Positions 1 to 7,882 of a stretch of 33,051 nucleotides of DNA are shown here, one piece after another. Each line of letters begins with the position of its first letter. Within the stretch, counting starts at the first letter, position 1. The notes below the pieces were generated by a model. That model saw only the letters and a list, made by a program, of their open reading frames with translations. It searched no databases and was not told where the DNA came from. Source of the DNA: JAVZLQ01 sp049972525 (lineage in GTDB: Archaea > Thermoproteota > Bathyarchaeia > Bathyarchaeales > Bathycorpusculaceae); assembly GCA_049972525.1 (NCBI GenBank), contig JBMFKI010000016.1:1-33051 (forward strand), given 5' to 3'. The position numbers and the translations under genes were made by a program.

Positions 1-1
1 C

Positions 2-1633
2 AAGTTTAAATCTTATGATGAGCTTAAAGATTTCCTGCAGAAGTCGGAAACGCAACATCCTTATCTTCAACCTTATGATTATGCTCTTCGCATTTTAGAC
101 AATGCCAAGCTTGCAAGCATGGGAGGTTTTGGCTATTCGAAGACTAATATACAAGTTGAAGGTGTGGATGAAGCAGACATCGTCAAAACGGATGGGGCAT
201 ATCTCTACATAATTTCAGGGCAAAACGTTGTTATCGTGAAGGCTTATCCACCTGAAGAGGCTGTAGTTTCGTCCAGAATGGTTGTGAACAGCACATTGAA
301 GCAACTTTTCATAAGTGAAGATAGGCTTGTAATTTTCTACCAAGATGGATGCTGTGATAATGCGAAAACTTTCATTCAAGTATATGATATCTCGTGCAAA
401 GAATCTCCAACGCTTAAAAGAGAGGTTGCTGTTGATGGGCAATACCTTAATTCTAGAATGATAGGCGACTACGTCTACGTGCTTATTATGCGGAGTGCTC
501 AAATAGTCAATGGTGAGGTTGAACTCCCAAAAATCTGCTTTGACGGCGAATGGAAAGAAATATCAGCAACTGAAATTTATTACTCACACATACCTGATTA
601 TGCATATTTCTTTACAACCATAGTCGCCATGAACATACACGATGAGGGACAAGAGCCAACATATGGGCCAATGCTTCTAGGTGCAACAACAAGCATATAC
701 GTTTCATTAGACAATGTTTACCTAGCGATAACGTCGAATGACAAGACGTATTTGCATAGAATCCAAATACAAGAGAATGAAATAGTCTACGCTGCTGATG
801 GGCAAGTTCCAGGAGTTGTTCTTAACCAGTTCTCTATGGATGAATACAATGGTTACTTCAGAATCGCCACGTCCTATGCTGGACAGAACAGCCTTTACGT
901 TTTAAACATGGATTTGGAAATGGTCAGCAGTTTGGAAAATATCGCTCCTAAAGAACAGATTCACTCAGCACGCTTTATGGGGAACATCTGCTATCTTGTA
1001 ACTTTCAGGAAAGTTGATCCCTTCTTTGTAATAGACTTAACTAATCCATATGACCCGAAGGTTCTTGGCACGCTAAAGATAAGCGGCTATTCTGATTATC
1101 TCCACCCCTACGATGAAAATCACGTAATAGGCGTTGGTAAAGAAACAATTCCAGCGGAGGAAGGTGAATTTTCATGGTATCAGGGAATTAAGATATCGCT
1201 TTTTGACGTTAGCAATGTTAGCGACCCGAAAGAAATTGCAAAGTTTATCATAGGTGAAAGGGGGACAGACTCGCCAGTTTTAAGAGATCACAAGGCGTTC
1301 TTGTTTGACAAGGAAAGGGGTCTTCTCGTTATACCAGTGCTTGTTGCAGATGTAAACGAAAGCACATATCCGGATGGTGTTCCACCGTATGTGTGCGGCG
1401 AACCAGTTTGGCAAGGCGCATATGTGTTCACAGTATCTTTAGAGATCGAAGAAAAAATTGTGCTGCAAGGAACAGTAACACATATCGAAAATGGCAAAGT
1501 TATGGACAGCATGTATTACATCACACGTGCACTGTATGTTGGTGACTTTCTCTACACAATCTCGGAAGGAAAGGTCAAAATAAATTCACTGTTAGACCTA
1601 AGCGAAATTAAAGAACTAAATATTAAAGCGTAA
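2..1633 (+). CDS. Secreted beta-propeller domain protein, 5' end outside window
   Basis: The frame is open from the window edge, so the true start and any signal peptide lie upstream; the ATG at 119 is internal. The visible 544 residues match the archaeal and bacterial 'beta propeller domain' family (Pfam PF09826, from memory). The diagnostic stretch VEGVDEADIVKTDG is at about 155-196. Repeated blade-like segments follow, with YVYV/YLVT strands and DLTNPYDPKVLG- and DVSNVSDPKEI-type repeats. Such proteins are usually exported and surface-anchored, and their substrate is unknown. No membrane anchor is visible at the C terminus, which ends in LNIKA. A small membrane protein follows 14 bases downstream behind a strong ribosome binding site and is probably co-transcribed. 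Family assignment is good; function is unknown. Confidence 0.85.
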   Translation, partial: KFKSYDELKDFLQKSETQHPYLQPYDYALRILDNAKLASMGGFGYSKTNIQVEGVDEADIVKTDGAYLYIISGQNVVIVKAYPPEEAVVSSRMVVNSTLKQLFISEDRLVIFYQDGCCDNAKTFIQVYDISCKESPTLKREVAVDGQYLNSRMIGDYVYVLIMRSAQIVNGEVELPKICFDGEWKEISATEIYYSHIPDYAYFFTTIVAMNIHDEGQEPTYGPMLLGATTSIYVSLDNVYLAITSNDKTYLHRIQIQENEIVYAADGQVPGVVLNQFSMDEYNGYFRIATSYAGQNSLYVLNMDLEMVSSLENIAPKEQIHSARFMGNICYLVTFRKVDPFFVIDLTNPYDPKVLGTLKISGYSDYLHPYDENHVIGVGKETIPAEEGEFSWYQGIKISLFDVSNVSDPKEIAKFIIGERGTDSPVLRDHKAFLFDKERGLLVIPVLVADVNESTYPDGVPPYVCGEPVWQGAYVFTVSLEIEEKIVLQGTVTHIENGKVMDSMYYITRALYVGDFLYTISEGKVKINSLLDLSEIKELNIKA

Positions 1634-1647
1634 GGAGGAAAATCGTC

Positions 1648-1788
1648 GTGACCCTAAGTGAACTGGTTAAAATGATTGGAGATTTCGCCGAGATAGCTGT
1701 GACAATTCTTTTGGCTTACGCTGTTTACAAAATTGCAACGTTAATAGATGTACTTAATGTAAAAATAAAGAGGGAAAAAGCAGAGTAA
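1648..1788 (+). CDS. Small single-span membrane protein (46 aa)
   Basis: This short GTG-initiated frame begins with MTLSELVKMIGDF. A hydrophobic segment (about residues 15-36, rich in A, V, I and L) and a basic tail (KIKREKAE) follow. A near-perfect ribosome binding site, AAGGAGGA at 1632-1639, lies 8 bases before the GTG and overlaps the stop region of the beta-propeller gene. That spacing and the tight linkage are the main evidence that it is translated. The predicted product is a one-helix membrane protein with a cytoplasmic charged tail. It might anchor or assist the upstream secreted protein, but that is inference. No family was recognised. Confidence 0.65.
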   Translation: MTLSELVKMIGDFAEIAVTILLAYAVYKIATLIDVLNVKIKREKAE

Positions 1789-1949
1789 GTCGACCACCTA
1801 GAGGTTTGTTGCGCAACGTTAAACGAAAAACTTGTCAAGTGTTTGCAACTCTGCATTGCTGCTAATGAAAATTATCCTTAAAGAAAGGGTGCAAAGTTGC
1901 CTCATCGCCGAGGGCTTTTAGAAAAGTGATCTTGCTTAACACCCAAATT

Positions 1950-2726
1950 TTATTTGACTATTTTCCTTGCAAATGTCACATAACCAGTATGGCCAGTCAT
2001 CAAAGTTTGGGGACGCGTTTTACCCCTCTCAACTTGCATCCCACGCATCAAGCACTCGACAGTTTCCGCATCTACGAAGGCATTTTCCTTTAAAGCCTCA
2101 GCTGTTTTTACAACTTGATCTATCGTTGGACTGAAGGAGACAATTGTTCCGCAAGGCTTCAAAACTCTGTAGGCGTAGGGGATTACAAGCCAAGGCGTCG
2201 CTAGATCAAGCACAACAGCGTCAATGTCACTTTCATCTATGCCCTCAGTAATATCCTTATTCTTGAGTTCTACAAAGTCAGCTAAGCCAGCCCTTCGAAG
2301 ATTCTTCTCAGCTGTTTTAAGAAATTCCGCTCTTATCTCGTAGCTGTAAACCCTACCGTTAGGCTTAACATAATGAGCTAGGGCTATTGTCAACGCTCCA
2401 GTTCCAGTTCCAGCCTCGACAACATGACTTCCAGGACCTATTCCACTAAACATTATTATTAGGGCTATATCCTTTGGATATGTAATCTGCGTTTGCCTAG
2501 CCGACTTCATGATGAAATCGCGTAGAAGAGGCTTTAAGGCTACAAATTCAACGCCAGTGTTGCTCAGAAACTTTGAGCCGTACTCTTTCCCAATTAAGTC
2601 ATCGAATTTTATAAAGCCTTTATGCGTGTGGAATGTCTTGCCAGCTTCAGCTTTAACCAAGTAGGTTTTCCGCTGGGTGAGGTAAAGAAGTACATAGTCT
2701 CCTTCGCTTATTTTCTGGTTTACCAA
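1950..2726 (-). CDS. trmI: tRNA (adenine-N1)-methyltransferase TrmI
   Basis: Residues 1-70 form the small N-terminal beta domain typical of TrmI/Gcd14 (EGDYVLLYLTQRKTYLVK, then a HTHKG segment). The family motif RQTQITYPKDIALI is at about 77-90, and the SAM-binding motif VEAGTGTGALTIALA at about 103-117. The enzyme makes m1A at positions 57/58 in the T-loop of archaeal tRNA and works as a tetramer; this is family knowledge. The length (258 aa) is normal. The start is a TTG; no better start lies nearby, and the N terminus matches the family from the first residues. It follows the aldolase-Fae gene by 9 bases on the same strand, so the two are probably co-transcribed, although no functional link is evident. 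Confidence 0.93.
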   Translation of the reverse strand: MVNQKISEGDYVLLYLTQRKTYLVKAEAGKTFHTHKGFIKFDDLIGKEYGSKFLSNTGVEFVALKPLLRDFIMKSARQTQITYPKDIALIIMFSGIGPGSHVVEAGTGTGALTIALAHYVKPNGRVYSYEIRAEFLKTAEKNLRRAGLADFVELKNKDITEGIDESDIDAVVLDLATPWLVIPYAYRVLKPCGTIVSFSPTIDQVVKTAEALKENAFVDAETVECLMRGMQVERGKTRPQTLMTGHTGYVTFARKIVK

Positions 2727-2735
2727 TTTCGCCCA

Positions 2736-4226
2736 CTATGGCGTGTATTTGAATGGATGCTTTGAACGTTCTTTATTCTCTATTAACTCGTCGATGCTTG
2801 GTCTGCCCTCTATTGCCTTTCGTATTGCGTGGCGCATAGCCTTATAATTGTTTATGTAAACGCGTTGTCTGTCAACTGCTGTCGGATGCACAAACACGTT
2901 TGCGATAATGATCAAGTCTTCAGCAGCCTCCCTTGGGATTGTCCCGTCTGCGACGCTGTCAATTACCGCTTTTGCCACCGCCGTTTGGGCTGGACCATAA
3001 ACCATACTTGCTTGACGCATACTTGTAATAGTAACTGTTGGAACAATGAGGGTTATAGGCTTAACAGTTAAATTTGGCTCTAAAATGGCTAATAGAGGCT
3101 CGTGTCCAGGCGTTGGTGCTGCTTTTGCCTTTGCGAAGGCTTCGCCCACAGGCCCGTCGCTTCTTCCTATTATTAGGTCTATGTGCGCCACTTCTGCGCC
3201 GCTTCCAGCTAAAGCTTCGCCGACGCGCAGCTTGAAGTCTTTGATTATTTCAGGAGTTATATTTATCGCCATAAAGCGTTCTTCTATAGGCTTTTCGGCA
3301 ATTTCAAATGTTACCATTTTAGGCTTTATTTTACCTATCTTCTCAAGGTCTAATCGTAGCTCCTCTCTTGCCTCGTAAGTTAATTCGCCTCCAACGCTAA
3401 GCGGTTTTCGAACTGGTCCAACCTTGATCTTCATCATGTTTAGTGCTTCTTTTGCACCCACCGCGCCGCTTCCAGCAATTATACGCGCAATTTTCTGCAC
3501 TTTATATTGAAGTTCTCTTGCCTTTTGCAATTCGCCATTTTTAATGTGATTGTACATTTGCACCCAAATGTCTGGTATCACGTTGGCGCTTGCAAGTATG
3601 GCGCCGCTGCATCCCGCGGCTAACGCTGCAACAACAACCTCGTCATGTCCACACAAAACGTTAATTTTATCCCTAACTTTCTCCAGAACTGCTAAAATGA
3701 AGCTTAGTTGTCCGCTGCTGTCTTTTAAGCCCACAATGTTTGGTATTTGCGCCAAATCCTCAACCATCTGCCAAGGCAGCGGCAAACCTGTGCACTGGGG
3801 GATGTTGTAGAGGATTATGGGCATGTCAACCTTACTTGCTATTGTGTCGTAATGCTCGTAAATTCCACGGTCAGCTGGTTTAAGATAAAATGGGGTGACG
3901 ATCAGGACAGCGTCAGCGCCGACATCCTTTGCGTATTTTGTCATCTCCAAAGCTTGGTCAGTTCCGCTTGCCCCAGTTCCAGCAATCACGGGAACGCGCC
4001 CATTAACCTCGTCAACAACAACTTTTATGACGCGCTTTTTCTCTTCGGTTGTCATGTTAACAAATTCGCCAGTAGTTCCACAAGGAACAACACCGTGAAC
4101 ACCCAACTCAATACAGCGGTTAACCAGCACGCGCAATCTTTCCTCGTCAACAGCCACTCCATCATCCGTGAAAGGCGTAACCAAAGCAGGCATAATTCCC
4201 TCAGGCTTAAACATGCAATTCACCAT
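2736..4226 (-). CDS. DapA-family aldolase fused to formaldehyde-activating enzyme (Fae)
   Basis: Residues 5-300 are a class I aldolase of the DHDPS/N-acetylneuraminate lyase family. It has GTTGE at 50-54, Tyr114 in VTPFYLKP, catalytic Tyr140 in YNIPQCTG and the Schiff-base Lys168 in GLKDSSG. Residues 325-496 are a full Fae domain: VGEALAGSGAEVAHIDLIIG at 335-354, catalytic His348, MVYGPAQTAVAKAV at 408-421 and a terminal HPF. Fae condenses formaldehyde with tetrahydromethanopterin to methylene-H4MPT. The DHDPS carboxylate-binding Arg (E. coli Arg138) is Cys145 here, so the aldolase half is probably not a lysine-pathway DHDPS. Pairing suggests an aldolase that releases or uses formaldehyde. 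The first ATG sits about 24 bases after a TATA box (leaderless option). A GGTGA at 4220-4224 would instead serve the ATG at 4214, four codons in. Confidence 0.93.
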   Translation of the reverse strand: MVNCMFKPEGIMPALVTPFTDDGVAVDEERLRVLVNRCIELGVHGVVPCGTTGEFVNMTTEEKKRVIKVVVDEVNGRVPVIAGTGASGTDQALEMTKYAKDVGADAVLIVTPFYLKPADRGIYEHYDTIASKVDMPIILYNIPQCTGLPLPWQMVEDLAQIPNIVGLKDSSGQLSFILAVLEKVRDKINVLCGHDEVVVAALAAGCSGAILASANVIPDIWVQMYNHIKNGELQKARELQYKVQKIARIIAGSGAVGAKEALNMMKIKVGPVRKPLSVGGELTYEAREELRLDLEKIGKIKPKMVTFEIAEKPIEERFMAINITPEIIKDFKLRVGEALAGSGAEVAHIDLIIGRSDGPVGEAFAKAKAAPTPGHEPLLAILEPNLTVKPITLIVPTVTITSMRQASMVYGPAQTAVAKAVIDSVADGTIPREAAEDLIIIANVFVHPTAVDRQRVYINNYKAMRHAIRKAIEGRPSIDELIENKERSKHPFKYTP

Positions 4227-4242
4227 TCCATCCTAATTCATG

Positions 4243-4258
4243 TTTTTATATAATATAA
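4243..4258 (-). promoter_or_regulatory. TATA box for the aldolase-Fae gene
   Basis: On the minus strand this reads CTTATATTATATAAAA, a strong archaeal box A. Its centre near 4250 predicts a start of transcription near 4223-4226, right at the first ATG. This fits a leaderless or very short-leader transcript covering the aldolase-Fae gene and trmI. Confidence 0.5.
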
Positions 4259-4304
4259 GCTTTGGATGCCTGTTCTCAAAATGGATACATGAAATGTTGA
4301 AAAT

Positions 4305-4315
4305 GCTTAAATTTT
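4305..4315 (+). promoter_or_regulatory. Candidate TATA box for the divergent gene
   Basis: GCTTAAATTTT lies about 30 bases before the first possible TTG (4340) and about 45 before the preferred TTG (4355). It would place the transcript start near 4335 with a short leader carrying the GAGGGG site. Confidence 0.35.
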
Positions 4316-4354
4316 CAGAAATCTGAATACAAACCATTATTGAGGGGTTCACGT

Positions 4355-5638
4355 TTGAAGAAAATCAGAGAAAAATTGGAGATAAGTGAGGACAACTTGA
4401 AAGTTGTTAACGATTTCCTGCTGGAAGAGGATAACCCGCTTACAAACGGTTTGCTTGAAATCATCGAAAAGTACGGGGGTGTTGAAGAAATTAATCGTAA
4501 AGCTAGAGAGTCACGGAAATTCGAAAGCCTTATGGCGCGGCTTGAAAAGAAGAAGTCGCCGTTCGTTAAAGATTTGGAGTGGCTAATTAAACAACGAGAC
4601 AAAGGAGCATTTATTAGCATACCAGAATATCGCAGAAAAATTTTGGGTGAAAAGGCTGATTCTATAAAGTTTAATGATGCTTTTGCCGTCACGCTTGAAA
4701 TTAGCGCCTGCAACTTTTTCCCGTGGATTATCGAGGAGGCTAAGCGTTCCATAGAGAAGGGCGAACTGATGCCAGCACGTTACATTCGTGTTCGAAACAT
4801 GAAGGAGCAGGTTGAGGATGATGATATTCTCGCTTTCGCCGCTGCCATGCAGATTATAGGCGCCTCCTATGTTCAAACATTGGATACAAAGGGCACTATG
4901 CTCGGTCCGGATGGAAAGCCTATAAATGTGCATTTAGGCGGAGCGGAAACAATTACAGGATATTTTGGCGGCGTAGGCGTGCCTAATGAGTATGCCCTAA
5001 AATGGGTTGACGAATACCTTTATTATTACACGGAGTATGGTGTCCAGCAAGTCTTGAATGTGAACGCTGGAACAATCATGCTTGGGTATTGGTTGTACAA
5101 GCTTGGCGTTGACATTGAATTTAAAATTTCGGTTTATGTGGGCAACGATAATCCTTACTTTATCTTCTGGACGCTGATGACTGCAAAGCTCTTTAGTAGA
5201 AAGGACGGCACAACACCGCTTATTGGCTTTAATCTCTCAAACTCTGTAAATAACAAAACAATTGAACTTTCAGCTTACATGAGAAAGGTCTTCGGACTTG
5301 AAGATATTGTACGCATAGAACACCACATTGTTGAAACACAAAAGAACATTGTTAGGCAACCTTACGATAGGCTAAACGAACTTTTAGAAATAGCAGATCA
5401 CGTTAAAAACATAAGCGCCAAGCATGAAGGCGGAATCCCAGAAATTGACAGAAATAGAGAACACCCATCAGATATACTTGACTATTTTATGCCAAAGAAA
5501 GACATAATTGCGCAGGGGCTAATGCCAAAGCTTCTGCAAAACTATTTGGACAAGCATGATGCCGTAAACAGAACGGCGAGAGCCCTAACAGAGAAAGGCC
5601 TAACGTTTATCGCAGCCAAAAACCTACACAAAAAATGA
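4355..5638 (+). CDS. Conserved-looking protein of unknown function, divergent from aldolase-Fae
   Basis: The product is soluble (427 aa from this start), with no signal peptide or membrane helix. The N-terminal ~110 residues are charged and helical; the rest alternates strands and helices in a way that could be a TIM barrel. Notable segments are GGAETITGYFGGVGVPNEYA, QQVLNVNAGTIMLGYWLY, GFNLSNSVNNKTIE, RIEHHIVETQK and a C-terminal HPSDILDYFMPKKD. The paired His and the Glu-rich loops could bind metal or cofactor, but I recognise no family. The frame can also start at TTG 4340. I prefer TTG 4355 because GAGGGG at 4343-4347 sits 7 bases before it. It shares an upstream region with the aldolase-Fae gene and converges with a surface-protein gene 9 bases downstream. 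Confidence 0.8.
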   Translation: MKKIREKLEISEDNLKVVNDFLLEEDNPLTNGLLEIIEKYGGVEEINRKARESRKFESLMARLEKKKSPFVKDLEWLIKQRDKGAFISIPEYRRKILGEKADSIKFNDAFAVTLEISACNFFPWIIEEAKRSIEKGELMPARYIRVRNMKEQVEDDDILAFAAAMQIIGASYVQTLDTKGTMLGPDGKPINVHLGGAETITGYFGGVGVPNEYALKWVDEYLYYYTEYGVQQVLNVNAGTIMLGYWLYKLGVDIEFKISVYVGNDNPYFIFWTLMTAKLFSRKDGTTPLIGFNLSNSVNNKTIELSAYMRKVFGLEDIVRIEHHIVETQKNIVRQPYDRLNELLEIADHVKNISAKHEGGIPEIDRNREHPSDILDYFMPKKDIIAQGLMPKLLQNYLDKHDAVNRTARALTEKGLTFIAAKNLHKK

Positions 5639-5647
5639 GGGATATTG

Positions 5648-6430
5648 TTAGTATTCTCTGGGTTTACGTAAAAGCAGGTAAACAGTTGAAGCTAACAAAA
5701 TGATCGTTGTTATACCGAGAATTACAGAAACATTGCGTAAGTTCGTTAATTCATTAGAACTTCCCTGCAACTCGTTGTATTTTTGCACGTATTCCCAGTA
5801 TGTTTGATTCAGCTTCTCAATGTTTTCTTGTGATAACGTCATGTTAAAACTTTCAAGAAACGTGTTGTTTAAGCTTGTAACTGTGTCGTTTAGACTTGCA
5901 AGCTCTTTCTCTAAATTTATTAAGTAAACATTTTCAACATAAGTTATATCAAAGCTTGCTTTTAGATCTTCATAAGGCATTTTTATTATTATTGTAGGCG
6001 TTCCAGGATATTCATATGTGACGTTATATGTCAAAGCAATTTCACATTGCGCTACACCCCAAACATTTTCAGGTATTTCTACGGGAAGCGTGCGGTTGTA
6101 TTCACCAGAAAGTGATACATTAGTATCAGTCATGTTGACGATCAAAATTTTCTCTTTACCATAAAGAAAGCCGTAAATGCTTATATTGAGATGTTCTATC
6201 TCTACTGTCTTTTTAGGATCAGTTTTAGATAGGCTCAAACTTACTGTAATATTTTGACCTGGCAAGGTCTCAGCAGTGGCATTGACTTGAATGTATATTT
6301 CAGGTAGATAAAGAGAGCTTGTTGTAATTGCTGAACTTTGTGCTTTTACTTCTTGTGCGCTTGATCCTGTAAGCAGAAAAATTGATAGAGAAATGCACCA
6401 CACCAAGCTTATAAGTTTAATTTTTCTCAT
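5648..6430 (-). CDS. Predicted cell-surface protein with signal peptide, coiled coil and C-terminal anchor
   Basis: Residues 1-31 form a signal peptide (basic MRKIK, a hydrophobic core, then SSAQEVKAQ). Residues about 45-175 look like a beta-sandwich: alternating strands with phrases such as LPGQNITVSLSLSKTDP. Residues about 175-230 are heptad-like and probably coiled coil (LEKELASLNDTVTSLNNTF), and a membrane helix at about 233-253 ends in the basic tail RKPREY. The topology is therefore outside-facing with a C-terminal anchor. The protein carries 12 N-x-S/T sequons in 260 residues, consistent with heavy N-glycosylation in an archaeal S-layer environment. The start is supported by GAGGT at 6438-6442, 7 bases before the ATG. 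No family was recognised; a role in surface or S-layer assembly is only a guess. Confidence 0.8.
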   Translation of the reverse strand: MRKIKLISLVWCISLSIFLLTGSSAQEVKAQSSAITTSSLYLPEIYIQVNATAETLPGQNITVSLSLSKTDPKKTVEIEHLNISIYGFLYGKEKILIVNMTDTNVSLSGEYNRTLPVEIPENVWGVAQCEIALTYNVTYEYPGTPTIIIKMPYEDLKASFDITYVENVYLINLEKELASLNDTVTSLNNTFLESFNMTLSQENIEKLNQTYWEYVQKYNELQGSSNELTNLRNVSVILGITTIILLASTVYLLLRKPREY

Positions 6431-6477
6431 GTTCTTTACCTCAATAGAACCAATGTAAGTTTTTGCCAGTGTGAAGC

Positions 6478-6487
6478 TATTTAAAAG
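6478..6487 (-). promoter_or_regulatory. TATA box for the surface-protein gene
   Basis: The minus strand reads CTTTTAAATA, preceded by an A-rich BRE-like stretch. The predicted transcript start near 6457 gives a leader of about 27 bases containing the GAGGT ribosome binding site. Confidence 0.55.
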
Positions 6488-6521
6488 TTTTCTATTATTT
6501 TATGGTTATTTTCCGCGGTGA

Positions 6522-6539
6522 AATGATTTTTGAATCATT
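6522..6539. repeat. Perfect inverted repeat (7-bp arms, 4-base loop)
   Basis: AATGATT and AATCATT flank TTTG between the stop of the small membrane protein and the promoter of the surface-protein gene. It could be an operator upstream of that promoter or a weak 3'-end hairpin for the gene ending at 6557. No U-tract follows it on the minus strand. Confidence 0.4.
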
Positions 6540-6556
6540 ACAACTTAAAAATTCAT

Positions 6557-6796
6557 TTACCTTATTGCTCGCATTAGATACTGATATATGTATATGAAGT
6601 AAATAAGGGCGAAAGCTGTTAGAATTAGTTCCAGCATTAAGATCGCTGGATTTTTTTCGATTGCAACAAAATACCCGTGTTGAAGTATATCGGTGAATAC
6701 TAGAATTTGGAGAAATACTGCGCCCCCTAGGCAGCTTAAGCCTAAAATGTGGAATAGTGTTCGCATTCTGTGGTCAAGCTTTGGTGCAGTTTTCAT
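6557..6796 (-). CDS. Small two-helix membrane protein (79 aa)
   Basis: A basic N terminus (MKTAPKLDHRMRT) is followed by two hydrophobic segments, about residues 13-34 and 48-71, separated by a short polar loop (DILQHGYFVAIEKNP). Both ends are predicted inside. No family was recognised. The ATG has no clear Shine-Dalgarno sequence. A TATA box at 6829-6838 predicts a transcript starting about 12 bases upstream, so a short-leader mRNA is plausible. It stands alone between mdh and the surface-protein gene on the same strand. Confidence 0.65.
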   Translation of the reverse strand: MKTAPKLDHRMRTLFHILGLSCLGGAVFLQILVFTDILQHGYFVAIEKNPAILMLELILTAFALIYFIYIYQYLMRAIR

Positions 6797-6828
6797 TTTA
6801 TATCATGAATAGCAAGAAATCATACTTT

Positions 6829-6838
6829 GACTTATAGG
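6829..6838 (-). promoter_or_regulatory. Candidate TATA box for the small membrane protein
   Basis: The minus strand reads CCTATAAGTC, centred about 38 bases before the ATG at 6796. It predicts a transcript start near 6808. Confidence 0.4.
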
Positions 6839-6927
6839 TTACGCATCACCACGCACTACAAAGCCTTATGATTAAAGCTTTGAATTTAAAGTTAAAATTA
6901 GAAACCAAAAAGCGTCCTACCGCAAGC

Positions 6928-7866
6928 TCAGGCGTCTTCCAGTTTGCTGATGGCTTCCTTCACAACCATAACAGATTCTTCAAGACGTTTTCTCGTTTCA
7001 GGCTGCAAATCAAGCTCTAAAATCCTTTCAACACCATCCCTTCCGAGAACAACTGGAACACCTATGGCAACGTCTGAAAAGCCATACTCACCCTGCAAGT
7101 ATGTGGAAACGCCCATAACACGGTTTCTACCTCTAAGAACAGCGTCAGCCATTATTGCGATGACTGCTGCTGGAGCATAAATTGTTGCACCTTTCAACTT
7201 TATAACGTCAGAGCCGGAGCCAACCGTCAAGCTAACTATCTTATCGATTTGCTCCTTGTTCAACAAGTGTGTTATTGGTATTCCAGAAACAGACGCGTAC
7301 TCGACAAGTGGAACCATCGAGTCGCCATGCTCCCCCATAACCAAAGCGCGCACGTCCTCCCTTGAAACATTAAGCTCAGAAGCTATGTAGGATCTAAAAC
7401 GCAAAGTGTCAAGTATGTTGCCCATTCCAAAGACGCGGTTCCTTTCGAAACCTGACTCCTTGTAGGCGATGTAAGTCATTATGTCAACGGGGTTTGTAAC
7501 CATCATAATTTTACATTCTGGCGCGTGTTTTACAATTTCCCGCACTATTGACTTGACTATTCTCGCATTTTTATTCATCAAGTCAATCCTCGACATCCCT
7601 GGTTTACGAGCCTCTCCAGCAGTTATTATGACAAGCTCGGAACCTTCCATCTCGCTGTAGTCACTTGTACCCTTTATTTTTCCGTCAAACTCTATTGCTG
7701 GGGCTGCCTGCATCATGTCTAGGGCTTCGCCTTTAGCTATGTTTTCATAGATGTCTATTAGGACGACATCGCTTATTCTGTACCTTAGAATATTGAACGC
7801 TGCTGCGCTTCCAACTCTGCCAGCGCCGATTATAGTTATCATAGCATTAGGATTAAGTTTATTCAA
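6928..7866 (-). CDS. mdh: Malate dehydrogenase (LDH/MDH family)
   Basis: The enzyme interconverts malate and oxaloacetate with NAD(H) in the cytoplasm. The Rossmann motif IIGAGRVGS is at 12-20, with Asp38 after strand 2 favouring NAD. The substrate-specificity loop is AGEARKPGMSR at 83-93; Arg87 occupies the position that is Gln in lactate dehydrogenases, so malate is the expected substrate. Other catalytic residues are Arg93, Asp153 and Arg156 (NILDTLRFR) and His180 in GEHGDS. The length (312 aa) is normal. The frame opens at a TTG (7866), but the family's usual N terminus matches Met9 (ATG at 7842); neither start has a clear ribosome binding site. It is the last gene of a minus-strand run, 16 bases after the RNase J-like gene. 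Confidence 0.93.
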   Translation of the reverse strand: MNKLNPNAMITIIGAGRVGSAAAFNILRYRISDVVLIDIYENIAKGEALDMMQAAPAIEFDGKIKGTSDYSEMEGSELVIITAGEARKPGMSRIDLMNKNARIVKSIVREIVKHAPECKIMMVTNPVDIMTYIAYKESGFERNRVFGMGNILDTLRFRSYIASELNVSREDVRALVMGEHGDSMVPLVEYASVSGIPITHLLNKEQIDKIVSLTVGSGSDVIKLKGATIYAPAAVIAIMADAVLRGRNRVMGVSTYLQGEYGFSDVAIGVPVVLGRDGVERILELDLQPETRKRLEESVMVVKEAISKLEDA

Positions 7867-7882
7867 TTAGAAATAGCTTTTG

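Noticed and set aside
4315..4752. Long minus-strand frame opposite the unknown 427-residue gene
   Set aside because: The Ser-rich, low-complexity translation is a shadow of the plus-strand coding sequence.
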